From NCBI GenBank assembly GCA_002049455.2, contig KV918817.1, positions 1 through 56,994 of the forward strand: DNA of 56,994 bases, in the 5' to 3' direction. This DNA is from Porphyra umbilicalis. Lineage: Eukaryota; Rhodophyta; Bangiophyceae; Bangiales; Bangiaceae. The stretch's first letter is position 1, and each line of letters opens with the position of its first letter. Below the pieces are notes generated by a model that was given only the letters and a program-made list of their open reading frames with translations, ran no database searches and was not told the origin of the DNA. Both the position numbers and the translations under genes were made by a program. Positions 29,857-41,682 of this stretch are shown here, in pieces.

Positions 29857-32800
29857 ATGGCGGGGGGTGGTTTTGGGCCCGATCGGGCCCGGGTCGCGGC
29901 TGTAGCGGGGGTGGTGATGGCGATGGTCGACGCGGCGGCGGGCTACCGCGGAAAGGTAGCCTGCTTTGAATTGTTGGGTTTGGTATTGGCCGAAATTTCG
30001 GCCAATGGGGTGGCCGTGTTAGCGGGGCCGGACGTAGATAGCGCGGTTACGGGCGTAACCGCGCCCGTCTTGCCGGCGCCGCTTGGTGTTAGGGGGGGGG
30101 GGCACCTTCCTCCTCCCCCGACACGGGGGTTCCCGTCGGCGCCGGGGGGGGGACCCCCGCGGCACGACGGGGGGGTGTCCCCCGCGTCTTCCTGCCGCGG
30201 GCGGTGTCTCTGCGGCCGGCAGTGCCGGCGCGGCGGCGGTCGCGGTTGCCTTTTGCGGCGGTTCCTCGGCGGGGCGCGGCGCGCGTTTGTGTCCCTGGCG
30301 GCTGCCTGGTGCCCCCCCCCCCGGTTTTCCACCTGGGGCGGGCGGGGCGGTCCCTTCCCCCCCCTCGGCGGTGTCGGCGGGGGGGGGGAGCTGTTTCCCC
30401 TCTGGGGCGGGCGGCGGTCGGCCGGCCGGCCGACGCCCCAACTTTGGTCCCTGTTCTGCCTTCCTGGCGGCGGCGCGGCGGTGCTCTTCCTTCTGGCGGC
30501 CAAGGAGACGGCGGTGCACACCCTCACGTCGGTCGAGACGGCGTCAAGACGGCGGCCAAGGTCGTGTCGGGGGGGGTGCGGGTGTGTCGGTGCGCGTGTG
30601 GCGGGGGGGTGCTGTCGGTGGGGTGCGGCGGGGGTGCCGGTGTTGTTTCTGCGTCGGCGGGGGTGCTCCCCCGCCGCTGCAGCTGCTCCCCTGCAGGGGG
30701 GGCATGGACGCTTGTGTTCGTGGTGGGCGCGGCGTGGGGGGGACGTGGGGGTGCGGGGTGGCTGCCGCTGGCGGGGATGCCGGTGCTGCCGCGCACCGCC
30801 GGCTGCCCTGCCTGTGGTGGTCGCCCTGCCCCCCCTGTCACCGCCGCGCCGGGGCGCAGCGTGCCGCTGACGCCGGCGCAGCGGGCGGCGCGGCCGCCGC
30901 GTTTCTGACGCGCGCGCGGCCGCGCGCGGGGGCGTTGGTCCCCTCGAGACTGTGTATGTCTCGGGGGTGAACCGGGACGCCCCCGCCAGCGCCTGCGCGG
31001 GGAGCTGGCGGACCTGACGGGCGTCCACGTGCATAGCATCGTGGACGTCCGTCGGGTCGGCGCGGCCACCGCGGTCACCCTGACCGCGACCGGGGTGGCC
31101 GCGTTTGTCGCGGCCCTGGGGGTCGGCGCCGCGGCGGGTGTTCTGACCCTGCTGCCGGGCGCCGACCCCTGGTCCCCCGCCTTCCTGGGGCCCCGGCGGC
31201 GCTCCCAGCTGCCGGGGCCGCCGCGCGGCCGCCGCCGGCCGCCTGACCGACCAGGTGGCGGAGGTGGCGGCACGGACCGCCATGCCCGCCCACCTGCGTG
31301 CGTCGCTGGCGGCCCATTATCGGGCCGACCTAGCGGCGCACGCTGGTGCCGGGGGGGTGGCCGCCGCGTCATCGGCGGCCGCCCGCGGCGGTCTCCGCGC
31401 CGGAGCGGCGGTCGCGACCGCCACGCTGCCGCCAATTTGGCGGGCGGGGGTGCTGCGGCTGTTGCCGCCGCACATTCCGCCGCCGTTGCGCCGCCGCCTG
31501 GCCACGTGTCGGGCCCGGGGGCGGCGGCGGCGAACGTTTTCTCGCCGGGGGCGGCCGTCGCGACGACGACGGCCACCCCCGGCAATTTCGCTGCGTTTGC
31601 GGCGGCCACCGCGGCGGCCGCCGCAATTTCTGCGGGCGGGGGAGACGCGGCGTCCACCGCCGCGCCCCCCGCTGCCATCCCGCCCCCTCCCCGCCACGTG
31701 TCGGCCCTGGTGGCGGGGGGGCCGACGTGTTTGCGTCGGCGGCGGCCGCCGCGACGACGGCGGCTACCCCTGGCGGGTCGCCGCGCCGGTGGCGGCCGCC
31801 GCCGCCGCTGCCGCAATTCCCGCGGGCGCGGTCGCCGCGGCGCTCGCCGCCGCGCCCCCCACTGCCTCCCCGCCCCCCCCTGGCCACGTGTCGACCCCGG
31901 TGGAGGGGGGGGCCGACGTCGTCATGTCGGCGGCGGCCGCCACGACGCCGGTGGCCACCCCCGGCGTTTCGACAGAGCCGGCGGCGGCCGCCGCCGCCGC
32001 CGCCGCAATTTCTGCTGGTGGGGGGGCCGCGGCGTCCGCCGTTGCGCCGTCCGCTCTCGCCCTGCCCCCCCCGGTCTGCGGCTGCGGCCGGGGCGCCCGA
32101 CGCGGGGGCGTCCGCGTCGGCGGCGGGCTCGGCGATGGACACTGCGTCCGACGCCGAGCCCGCTGCCACCGCGGACCCGCTCGCTGCCGTGTCGCCGCCT
32201 GTGTCCGCCCCGCCTGTTTGGGGGGCGGTGGGCGCCGTCGCGGCTGCCCCCGGGGGTGACTTTGCGGGGTCGGCGGCGGCACCAGAAGCCGCCGCCGCAC
32301 TCCCGGCCGGCGGGGGTCCCACAGTAACCCCCGCCGCGCCTTTCGCTGCCTCTGTTCCCGCCCCCCGCCCAGTGGAGGCCTCCGGGGTGGCCGACCCGGG
32401 GGTGTCCGCGTCGGCGGTGGACTCCGCCATGGACATATCGTCCGATGCGGAGCCCGCCGCCGCCGCGGTCCCCCCCGGAGCTCCACCGCCGCCTGCCCCA
32501 ACGCAGGCTGGCGGTGGGCCGCCCCGTGTCCCCCCCACCCCCACAGCGGCCCCACAGCCTGCCGCGGCCGCGCCCTCTCCCGGGGGGGGGTCCCCTAACC
32601 CCCCCCCGCCAAGAAGGCGCGCCGCCGCCGGTCGGGCCGCCGCTCCGCGGCGTCGTCGCCGCCAGCCGCGCCCGCCGAAGCGGCGTTTGGCCTGGCGGTC
32701 GACGATGCCATGGCGGCGGCCACGGCGGCTGCCGCCCCCGGCGTCTCGGCGCCCGCGCCGCCCCTGGCGGGGGTTGTGCCCCCCCCCACCACCCTGCACG

Positions 32801-33398
32801 CGTCCACTCCGTGGCCCACCGCCGGGGTGACGCTGTTGGCAGCGGCGGCCGCCACGCCTGCTGCAGTGGCGGCCGTGCCTCTCCCCTCTGCGCGGTTTTC
32901 CGCGGCGGGGGGGGGGCCTGCTGGCGCACGCGCTCACGCCGTGGCGCGTCGGCGGGGGGGGGGGCCCGGGGGTGGCCAAGCGCCGCGCCCGCACCACCCC
33001 GGCCGGGCTGGCGCGTGCACTCGTCGCGGCCGGCCACGGCCTGCTGCCTGCTGGCCCCCCGGTGCCCCTGTCGGTGGGGGAGGTGGACGCCACCGGCGCG
33101 GTGGCCCCCGCTGCCCCCCTCCCCTCGGTGCCCGCAACTGTGGGTGGGGGGGCTGCCCCCCTGCCCTCCCCCATTCTGTGGCTGGTGGCCAACCCCCCCC
33201 ATCTACTGGGGGGTTGGCCGCCGGCCCGTCCACGGGGTGGCCGCGGCCGCGGACCCCCCCGCGTCTGCCCCCCCGTCGTCGCCGCCACCCGCTGCCGCCG
33301 CCACGGCGGCCGCGGGCGCCACGCCGGCCGCCCCGCCGCCCTCGCCCACCACACCGGGGGGGGACTCGGCTGTTGCCGCCGCGCGTCGCCATGAATGA
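29857..33398 (+). pseudogene. ORF1, copy 2
   Basis: The conserved ATG at 29,857 opens the same N-terminus as copy 1 and the palindromic island is intact (for example GCGCGGTTAC at 30,041). Several one- or two-base losses between 30,400 and 31,020 change frame before the RRM-like segment (HSIVDVRRVGAATAVTL at about 31,030). The Ala/Pro-rich tail with CACGTG units (31,503, 31,695, 31,885) follows, and it ends ARRHE with TGA at 33,396-33,398. The product would be the RNA-binding partner of ORF2. Confidence 0.5.
31420..32040 (+). repeat. ~190-bp tandem repeats in ORF1, copy 2
   Basis: Units are marked by CACGTG at 31,503-31,508, 31,695-31,700 and 31,885-31,890 (steps 192 and 190) and by (C)CGCAATTTC blocks at matching intervals. 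Confidence 0.7.
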
Positions 33399-36300
33399 CG
33401 ACGCGCGGGGCGGCGGCGCCAATGCCGCCGCGGGTGGCTCTATCCCCGCGGTGTCGTCGGCGGCCGCATCGCCCCCCCCTCATGCCGCTGTCGGTGCCGC
33501 GGTGGCGGTGGGTGCTCGCGCGCCGCCGGCTGTGGCGCCGCCGGCCATCGCCGAGGGGGGGGACTCTGGCGCCGCGGGAGGGGTGCTCGGGGTGGCTGGT
33601 GCGCGGGTTGTCTGCCCTGTGCCGGGGTGTGGGGCTGTTTTGGCGGGGGGGTCGCGTGCCCGGGTGGGTTCACGCACCTGCACCGCCACCACCTCCTGCG
33701 GGAGATTCCCGCAGCGGTGGTGGCGGCGCTGCACCTCGAGGGATGTCGGTGGTGTTCCCGCCCGTTTGGTGCGGCGGCGGGGAGGCGCGGGCGCTCGGCT
33801 CTCTCGTACCACGAGCCGCAGTGCCCGCTGAACCCCCGCCGCCGGGGGGGGCGGACGACTGCCGAGGCGGCGCCGCGGGGGGAGGGGGAGGGGGGTGCGC
33901 CTTCTGCCGGGCGTGCTTCGGCGCCGAGTGCGGCGGGGGGGCGGCGTCTTTTCGACAACGACCCCCCCGCGTGGGAGGCGGCGCGGGCAGAGTTTCTGCT
34001 CCGCGTCGCCCCCCCCGACGCCGACTGGGCGCCGCTGGTGGCGTCGGGTGCCCGCACTGCGGCCCACGTCCCGGCGGCGCTGGAGGGCGCATGGCGCGCC
34101 CTGTACGGCGACGCCCTGGACTGGGCGCGCCGGGTGCCGGAGCAGCGGCTAGCCTGGCTTTGGCTGCTGCTGCTCCGCACCCTCGCCCTCCACGTGCCGG
34201 GGCGGCCGGCGGTGGATGGCGCGCCACCGCCGCTGACGCACGCCGCCCGCGCGGCGGCGCTTTTGGACGGCGACTTTGTCGCCGTCCTAGCGGACCGCAA
34301 CGCGGGGGTGTGGCGGCCGCCTCGGGGGGGCCGGCTGTGCGGCGGGGGGGGGGGGGTCTGCTGCTGCGGGGGTGTGGCGGGACGCCCCGCCTCCTCCGGC
34401 CGCCCGTCAGCGGCGCAGCGCCGCGCGCTGCGGCAGGCCGCCGTCGGGCGGCTTGGCGCCGCCGCGCGCTCGCTCGTCGCCGACGCGCCGGCGCCGCAGA
34501 CGGGGGAGGTCTGGGGAAAGGCCCGTAGCCTTTTCCCACCGGCCACCCCCCATCTGGCGACGCCGGGGCAGGTCGAGGAGGCTTTCGCCCCCGACCTGCG
34601 CGCCGCGGCGGCCTTCGGCGCCCGCCCAATGGCGGCGCGGGCGGCCACCCGCGAGGGGGTGGTGGCCGCCATCCGGGCGGCGCCACGGGGGAAGGCGCCC
34701 GGCCCGTCTGGCCTCCGCGTGGAGCACCTTTGGGCGCTCCAGGCGGGGGGGCGCGATGCTTTGGTGGGTGTTGTTTTGTTTTTGTCGGGGGCAGGCGCGG
34801 CTGAGCGCCTGCCCCCCGTCGCCGCACGCGCCCTGGCTGGCACAAACCTGCTCTTGCTGAGCAAGCCAGGGGGCGTGGGGGCGGACGGGCTGCCTGGGCT
34901 CCGCCCATAGGCATGCCCGAGGTTTTGAGAAAGCTGGCCGCCACCGCACTCGCTCACGCGGTGCGGTCGGCGGCGGCGGCGCTTTTTGCGCCGCTCCAGC
35001 TGGGGGTGGGCGTGTCTAGCCCGTGCGAGCGCATCCTCCACGAGGTGCGCTCGCACGTGGCCGCCCACCCCACGCATGCGGTAGTCCAACTGGACTACCG
35101 CAATGCGTTTAACCTCGTCTCGCGCACTGCCGCCGCCGCGGTGCTGGGCGCCGCCCTCCCCGCGTTGACCCCGTACCTGTGCTGGGTGTACGGGGGGGAC
35201 ACGGGGGGGGCCACGCCCAGCGTCTACGGCTGGGCGGCGGCGGGGGACGAGGGGGGGGGGGTGTGTGCGCCGGAGGGGGCGGGTGTGCGGGGGTCTGTGT
35301 CCCGCGTGGGGGGGGGGGGGAGTGCGGCGACGGCGGGTGGCGCGCTGCCTGCGCCGCCGCCCCGCCGCCACGTGCTGCGGGCCGAGCGGGGTGCCCATCA
35401 AGGGGACCCCCTCGGCCCCCTCTTGCACGCCGCAGCGCTTTGGCTGGTGCTCCGCCGGCTGTCGGCGGAGCACCCCTCGCTGCTTGTCCGCGCCTACCAC
35501 GACGATGTCGTCGTGGTGGGCGCGGCTCCGGCGCTGCGCACGCTCTTGGCGGACGCCGGCCGGCTCGGCGTCGCTATTGACGCCGAGCTGGCGCCCGCCA
35601 AGTGCGTCGCGTGGTCGCCGTCGGGGGGGTCGGCGCCGCCCGGGTGGGCGGCGCCCTGGGTGACCGAGGGGGTGCAACAGTTCTCTGTGCCCCTCGGCAC
35701 CCCCGACTTCGTGTCGGCCGCCGTGCGGGCGCTGGTGGGGGAGCAGCGGCGGCTCACAGAGGCCATCGCCGCTCTCCCCCCCTCTGCCCTCCAGACGCAG
35801 CTGTTGCTGCTGCGTCTGTGTGCGGGCCCGCGAGCCAATTACTGGCTGCGGGCCCTGCCGCTCGAGGCGGGCGCTGAGCTCGCCTCGGCGGTGGACCGCG
35901 ACGCGGGGGATGTGCTCGCGCGTCTTTTGTGTGACGCGCGGGACCCCGCGTCGGTGCGGTCCGCCCTGCTCGCGCGCGCGGCGCTCCCCCCCGCGATGGG
36001 GGGGCTGGGCATAGGCGGGCGGACGCGAGTGGCGGCGCCTGCCGCCCTCGCGTCCTGGACTGACGCGCTGCGCGCGGGGGTTTCATACTCCCCCGCGCTC
36101 CGCGACGTCGGCGCGTGGCTGCGCGCCAGCTCGGCGGCGTCCGCCGGCTGGGTGGCAGACGCGCCCCCGTCGCCCGCCCCCCCCTTCTCGCCGGCCTCGG
36201 TGGGGGGGGCTGCCGCTGCCCGCCCGCCCGACCGCTCCGGCGCGCGCCGCCGCGTGCCGCAGGGGGGGGGGGTGGGGGGTCCCGCTTTTCCGCCCCTGCG

Positions 36301-37892
36301 CTGGGGGTGGCCCCCAACCCCCGCGGCCGCCGCCGGCCGAGCGTGGGCTCGTCGGCCGCGGCGACGGGGTGTGCCGGTTTGGCGGCGGCGGGGTTCTCGT
36401 TTGCGGCGGGGCGCCACTTCTTGGGCGCCCCACCCCCTTCCACCGCCACCCCCGCCCGCACTCTGGTCGCTGGGGGTTCCGCGGCCGCGGCTTCACCGCC
36501 GGCCGCGCGCGGCGCCTCCCCCCCGCCGCCAAGCGTGCCCCGGGTGCCGGGGGCGCCACGCGCGCGCTCCCCCGTGGTGTGGCTGGGGCACGACGACGTG
36601 CCCGTCGTGCCCCCGCCCCCACCGGCGTCCCCCCCGTCGCCCGCGCACCCCCCCCCCCCCCCCCCCCCCACCCCCGCCGTGCGCGCGCGCCGACCGCCGA
36701 GGAGGTTGCCCTGCGGGGCGACCTCCTCACGCTGCGTGACGCGGTGGCGTCCCTTTTTGTCGTCCCCCGTACGGGGACGCTGTGGGCGCCGCCGCCGCGC
36801 CCCCCCCGCCCCCCTGGCCCCCCTGTCGGCCTGCCCGGCGGCCGGCCGGACCCGCTGGCCAGCGGGCCGGCCGCCCCCACCCCCCCCCCACCCTGCGGCG
36901 CCGAGGCGACCCCCAATCGCCCGGCCACCGGCCTACGCTGCCCGGCGCCGCACGTGCCTCCCACCTGGGAGTCACTACTGGGGGAGGAGGCGGGGGGGTT
37001 GAGGTCCCAGCGGGACCTCTCCCTCCCCGTGCACGCCGCGGCCCGCGCGCGCCTTTTCGAGGGGCTGTCCCCCGAGGCGCGCGTGCGGCTCGCGGCGTGC
37101 CACGGCCACGGCGCGGCCGCGTGGCTGTCGGCTTTGCCGACCCCGGGGGTGGCTGGGACGGCCATCCACGGGGCGGCCATGCGCACCGCCGTGCGCCTGT
37201 GGCTGGGGGCGCCGCCGCGCTCGGCACCGCCGCCGGCGTGGTGCAGCTGCCGGGCGGCGGTGACGCCCGACGGGTGCCACTTTCTGGGCACCTGTGCGGT
37301 GCAGCGCGGCCGCCGCCAGCGGCTGCACAATCACCTTGTGCACCTGCTGGCGGCGGCCCTGCGGCGGACGGGGGCGTGGGGGGATGTGGTGGTGGAGCGG
37401 GGCTTGGACGGGGCGCGCGCGCGGCTGCGGCCCGACCTGCGTGCCACCCGCCTCACCACGGGGGTGCGCACGTGGGGCGACGTGTCGGTGACGTGGCCGT
37501 CCACCGACACGTTCGCGCGGCGGGTGGAGCGCGAGCCCCTGCGCGCGGTCCTGGCGGAGCTGCGGGAACGGGAAAAGGTACGCAAGTACGCTTCCTCCCT
37601 TCCCGCGGCTCCCCGACCGGATGCGTTCACCCCCCTGGTTTGGGAGGTGTTTGGGCGGATGGGGCCCCTCACTGCCACGTGGCTGAGGGAGGCTTTGGGG
37701 ACGCCCGGCGGATCTTTGATCCGCCGGGCGTTCCTGACAGCTGCGTCGGTCGCCCTGTGGCGATCGAACGCCCGGGCTGTCGACGAGGGTTACACGAGTT
37801 GTTTTGGGACGGGTGACCCGCCGGGTGGTTCGGCGGAGGGGCGTTCGCGCCCTGGGGTGAATTCGGTGAATTCGGTGAGTATCTCCGACTGA
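33391..37892 (+). pseudogene. ORF2, copy 2: zinc-finger/RT/restriction-like endonuclease
   Basis: The start is ATGAATGA at 33,391-33,398. The same two fingers, RT blocks (YHDD at 35,495-35,506), CCHC knuckle and endonuclease are present. The frame is broken by one G fewer near 33,650 (inside the first finger) and by one C fewer just before the CATAGGCATG at about 34,906 (between RT blocks), the latter shared with copy 3. The poly-C tract at 36,648-36,669 has 22 C. After it the endonuclease frame is open to TGA 37,890-37,892 (...NSVSISD). Residues differ from copies 0/1 at scattered sites (for example Asp-Arg-Asp-Ala for Asp-Leu-Ala-Ala before the Gly-Leu core). Confidence 0.87.
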
Positions 37893-37946
37893 GGGGGTAG
37901 ATCCCCCCGGATTTCGGTCACGGGAGTTGACCTCCCATAGCATAAA

Positions 37947-38020
37947 ACAAGTGTAACTCAGTTGGTTAGAGTGTGGTGCTAATAACGCCAAAGTCAAGGG
38001 TTCGAGCCCCTTCTCCGTTA
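37947..38020 (+). tRNA. tRNA-Ile(AAU)-like unit, copy 2/3 junction
   Basis: Same fold as the 29,704 unit, with the same unpaired acceptor strands. T-runs follow at the start of copy 3. Confidence 0.65.
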
Positions 38021-38099
38021 CGGTGGTTCGTTTTTCGCCGTTTTTTGGGTGTCGCGGGGTAGGGGGGGTGTTGGGTCACCCCCCCATCGCTTTTGTTTC

Positions 38100-41000
38100 A
38101 TGGCGGGGGGTGGTTTTGGGCCCGATCGGGCGCGGGTCGCGGCTGTAGCGGGGGTGGTGATGGCGATGGTCGACGCGGCGGCGGGCTACCGCGGAAAGGT
38201 AGCCTGATTTGAATTGTTGGGTTTGGTATTGGCCGAAATTTCGGCCAATGGGGTGGCCGTGTTAGCGGGGCCGGATGTGGATAGCGGTGTTACGGGCGTA
38301 ACCGCGCCCGTCTTGCCGGCGCCGCTTGGTGTTAGGGGGGGGGGGGCACCTTCCTCCTCCCCCGACACGGGGGTTCCCGTCGGCGCCGGGGGGGGGGACC
38401 CCCGCGGCTCAACGGGGGGGTGTCCCCCGCGTCTTCCTGCCGCGGGCGGTGTCTCTGCGGCCGGCGGTGCCGGCGCGGCGGCGGTCGCGGTGCCTTTTGC
38501 GGCGGTCCCTGGGCGGGGCGCGGCGCGCGTTTCTGTCCCTGGCGGCTGCCTGGTGCCCCCCCCCCCGGTTTTGGACCTGGGGCGGGCGGGGCGGTCCCTT
38601 CCCCCCCCCTCGGCGGTGTCGGCGGGGGGGGGGAGCTGTTTCCCCCTCTGGGGCGGGCGGCGGTCGGCCGGCCGGCCGCCGCCCCAACGTTTGTCCCTGT
38701 TGGCGTTCTTCCTGGCGGTCGTGGCGGCGGTGCTCTACCTCCCGGCGGCCAAGGACACGGCGGTGCTCACCCTCGGCAAGGCCAAGATGGTCGACAAGTC
38801 GGCGGTCAAGGTCGTGTCGGGGGGGGTGCGGGTCGTGTCGGTGCGCGTGTCGGCGGGGGGGGTGCTGTCGGTGTGGGTGAGGTGGGGGGTGCTGGTGTTG
38901 CCCCCGCGTCGGCGGGGGGTGCCCCCCCCGTTGCTGCATCTGCTCCCCCTGCCGGGGGGGCATGGACGCTTGTTGTCCGTGGTGGGCGACGACGTGGGGG
39001 TGGACGTGGGGGTGCGGGGGTGGCTGCCGCTGGCGGGGATGCCGGTGCTGCCGCTGCACCGCCGGCTGCCCTGCCTGTGGGCGGTCGCCCTGCCCCCCCT
39101 GTCGCCGCCGCGCCGGGGCACCGCGCGCCGCTGACGCCGGCCGAGCGGGCGGCGCGGGCCGCCGCTTTTCTGACGCGGGCGCGGCCGCGCGCGGGGGCGC
39201 TGGTTTCCCTCGAGACAGTGTATGTCTTGGGGGTGAACCGGGACGCCCCCGCCCAGCGCCTGCGCGGGGAGCTGGCGGACCTGACGGGCGTCCACGTGCA
39301 TAGCATCGTGGACGTCCGTCGGGTCGGCGCGGCCACCGCGGTCACCCTGACCGCGACCGGGGTGGCCGCGTTTGTCGCGGCCCTGGGGGTCGGCGCCGCG
39401 GCGGGTGTTCTGACCCTGCTGCCGGGCGCCGACCCCTGGTCCCCCGCCTTCCTGGGGCCCCGGCGGCGCTGCCAGCTGCCGGGCGCCGCCGCGGCGGCGG
39501 AGGCGGTCTCGCGTTGCCGCCGCCGCCTGACCGACCAGGTGGCGGAGGTGGCGGCACGGACCGCCATGCCCGCCCACCTGCGTGCGTCGCTGGCGGCCCA
39601 TTATCGGGCCGACCTAGCGGCGCACGCTGGTGCCGGGGGGGTGGCCGCCGCGTCATCGGCGGCCGCCCGCGGCGGTCTCCGCGCCGGAGCGGCGGTCGCG
39701 ACCGCCACCGCTGCCGCCAATTTGGCGGGCGGGGGTGCTGCGGCTGTTGCCGCCGCACATTCCGCCGCCGTTGCGCCGCCGCCTGGCCACGTGTCGGGCC
39801 CGGGGGCGGCGGCGGCGAACGTTTTCTCGCCGGGGGCGGCCGTCGCGACGACGACGGCCACCCCCGGCAATTTCGCTGCGTTTGCGGCGGCCACCGCGGC
39901 GGCCGCCGCAATTTCTGCGGGCGGGGGAGACGCGGCGTCCACCGCCGCGCCCCCCGCTGCCATCCCGCCCCCTCCCCGCCACGTGTCGGCCCTGGTGGCG
40001 GGGGGGCCGACGTGTTTGCGTCGGCGGCGGCCGCCGCGACGACGGCGGCTACCCCTGGCGGGTCCGCCGCGCCGGTGGCGGCCGCCGCCGCCGCTGCCGC
40101 AATTCCCGCGGGCGCGGTCGCCGCGGCGCTCGCCGCCGCGCCCCCCACTGCCTCCCCGCCCCCCCCTGGCCACGTGTCGACCCCGGTGGAGGGGGGGGCC
40201 GACGTCGTCATGTCGGCGGCGGCCGCCACGACGCCGGTGGCCACCGCCGGCGTTTCGACAGAGCCGGCGGCGGCCGCCGCCGCCGCCGCCGCAATTTCTG
40301 CTGGTGGGGGGGCCGCGGCGTCCGCCGTTGCGCCGTCCGCTCTCGCCCTGCCCCCCCCCCGGTCTGCGGCTGCGGCCGGGGCGCCCGAAGCGGGGGCGTC
40401 CGCGTCGGCGGCGGGCTCGGCGATGGACACTGCGTCCGACGCCGAGCCCGCTGCCACCGCGGACCCGCTCGCTGCCGTGTCGCCGCCTGTGTCCGCCCCG
40501 CCTGTTTGGGGGGCGGTGGGCGCCGTCGCGGCTGCCCCCGGGGGTGACTTTGCGGGGTCGGCGGCGGCACCAGAAGCCGCCGCCGCACTCCCGGCCGGCG
40601 GGGGTCCCACAGTAACCCCCGCCGCGCCTTTCGCTGCCTCTGTTCCCGCCCCCCGCCCAGTGGAGGCCTCCGGGGTGGCCGACCCGGGGGTGTCCGCGTC
40701 GGCGGTGGACTCCGCCATGGACATATCGTCCGATGCGGAGCCCGCCGCCGCCGCGGTCCCCCCGGAGCTCCACCGCCGCCTGCCCCAACGCAGGCTGGCG
40801 GTGGGCCGCCCCGTGTCCCCCCCACCCCCACAGCGGCCCCACAGCCTGCCGCGGCCGCGCCCTCTCCCGGGGGGGGTCCCCTAACCCCCCCCCCGCCAAG
40901 AAGGCGCGCCGCCGCCGGTCGGGCCGCCGCTCCGCGGCGTCGTCGCCGCCAGCCGCGCCCGCCGAAGCGGCGTTTGGCCTGGCGGTCGACGATGCCATGG

Positions 41001-41682
41001 CGGCGGCCACGGCGGCTGCCGCCCCCGGCGTCTCGGCGCCCGCGCCGCCCCTGGCGGGGGTTGTGCCCCCCCCACCACCCTGCACGCGTCCACTCCGTGG
41101 CCCACCGCCGGGGTGACGCTGTTGGCAGCGGCGGCCGCCACGCCTGCTGCAGTGGCGGCCGTGCCTCTCCCCTCTGCGCGGTTTTCCGCGGCGGGGGGGG
41201 GCCTGCTGGCGCAACGCGCTCACGCCGTGGCGCGTCGGCGGGGGGGGGGCCCGGGGGTGGCCAAGCGCCGCGCCCGCACCACCCCGGCCGGGCTGGCGCG
41301 TGCACTCGTCGCGGCCGGCCACGGCCTGCTGCCTGCTGGCCCCCCGGTGCCCCTGTCGGTGGGGGAGGTGGACGCCACCGGCGCGGTGGCCCCCGCTGCC
41401 CCCCTCCCCTCGGTGCCCGCAACTGTGGGTGGGGGGGCTGCCCCCTGCCCTCCCCCATTCTGTGGCTGGTGGCCAACCCCCCCCATCTACTGGGGGGTTG
41501 GCCGCCGGCCCGTCCACGGGGGTGGCCGCGGCCGCGGACCCCCCCGCGTCTGCCCCCCCGTCGTCGCCGCCACCCGCTGCCGCCGCCACGGCGGCCGCGG
41601 GCGCCACGCCGGCCGCCCCGCCGCCCTCGCCCACCACACCGGGGGGGACTCGGCTGTTGCCGCCGCGCGTCGCCATGAATGA
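38100..41682 (+). pseudogene. ORF1, copy 3, with nonsense codon
   Basis: The conserved ATG is at 38,100. Codon 36 is TGA (38,205-38,207) where copies 1, 2, 4 and 5 have TGC, so a C-to-A change stops the protein just after the first hairpin. Downstream, the RRM-like segment and the repeat tail (CACGTG at ~190-bp steps) are close to copy 2. It ends ARRHE with TGA at 41,680-41,682. The palindromic island is slightly damaged (GATCGGGCGC; GCGGTGTTAC). Confidence 0.6.

Larger units (their letters stand above)
29778..38020 (+). mobile_element. array copy 2: full-length unit
   Basis: A unit of about 8.24 kb with all parts present. From about 31.0 kb on it is almost the same as copy 3 (offset about 8.27 kb) and shares a derived one-base loss with it. 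The 30.4-31.0 kb part has several small deletions against copy 1. Confidence 0.9.
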
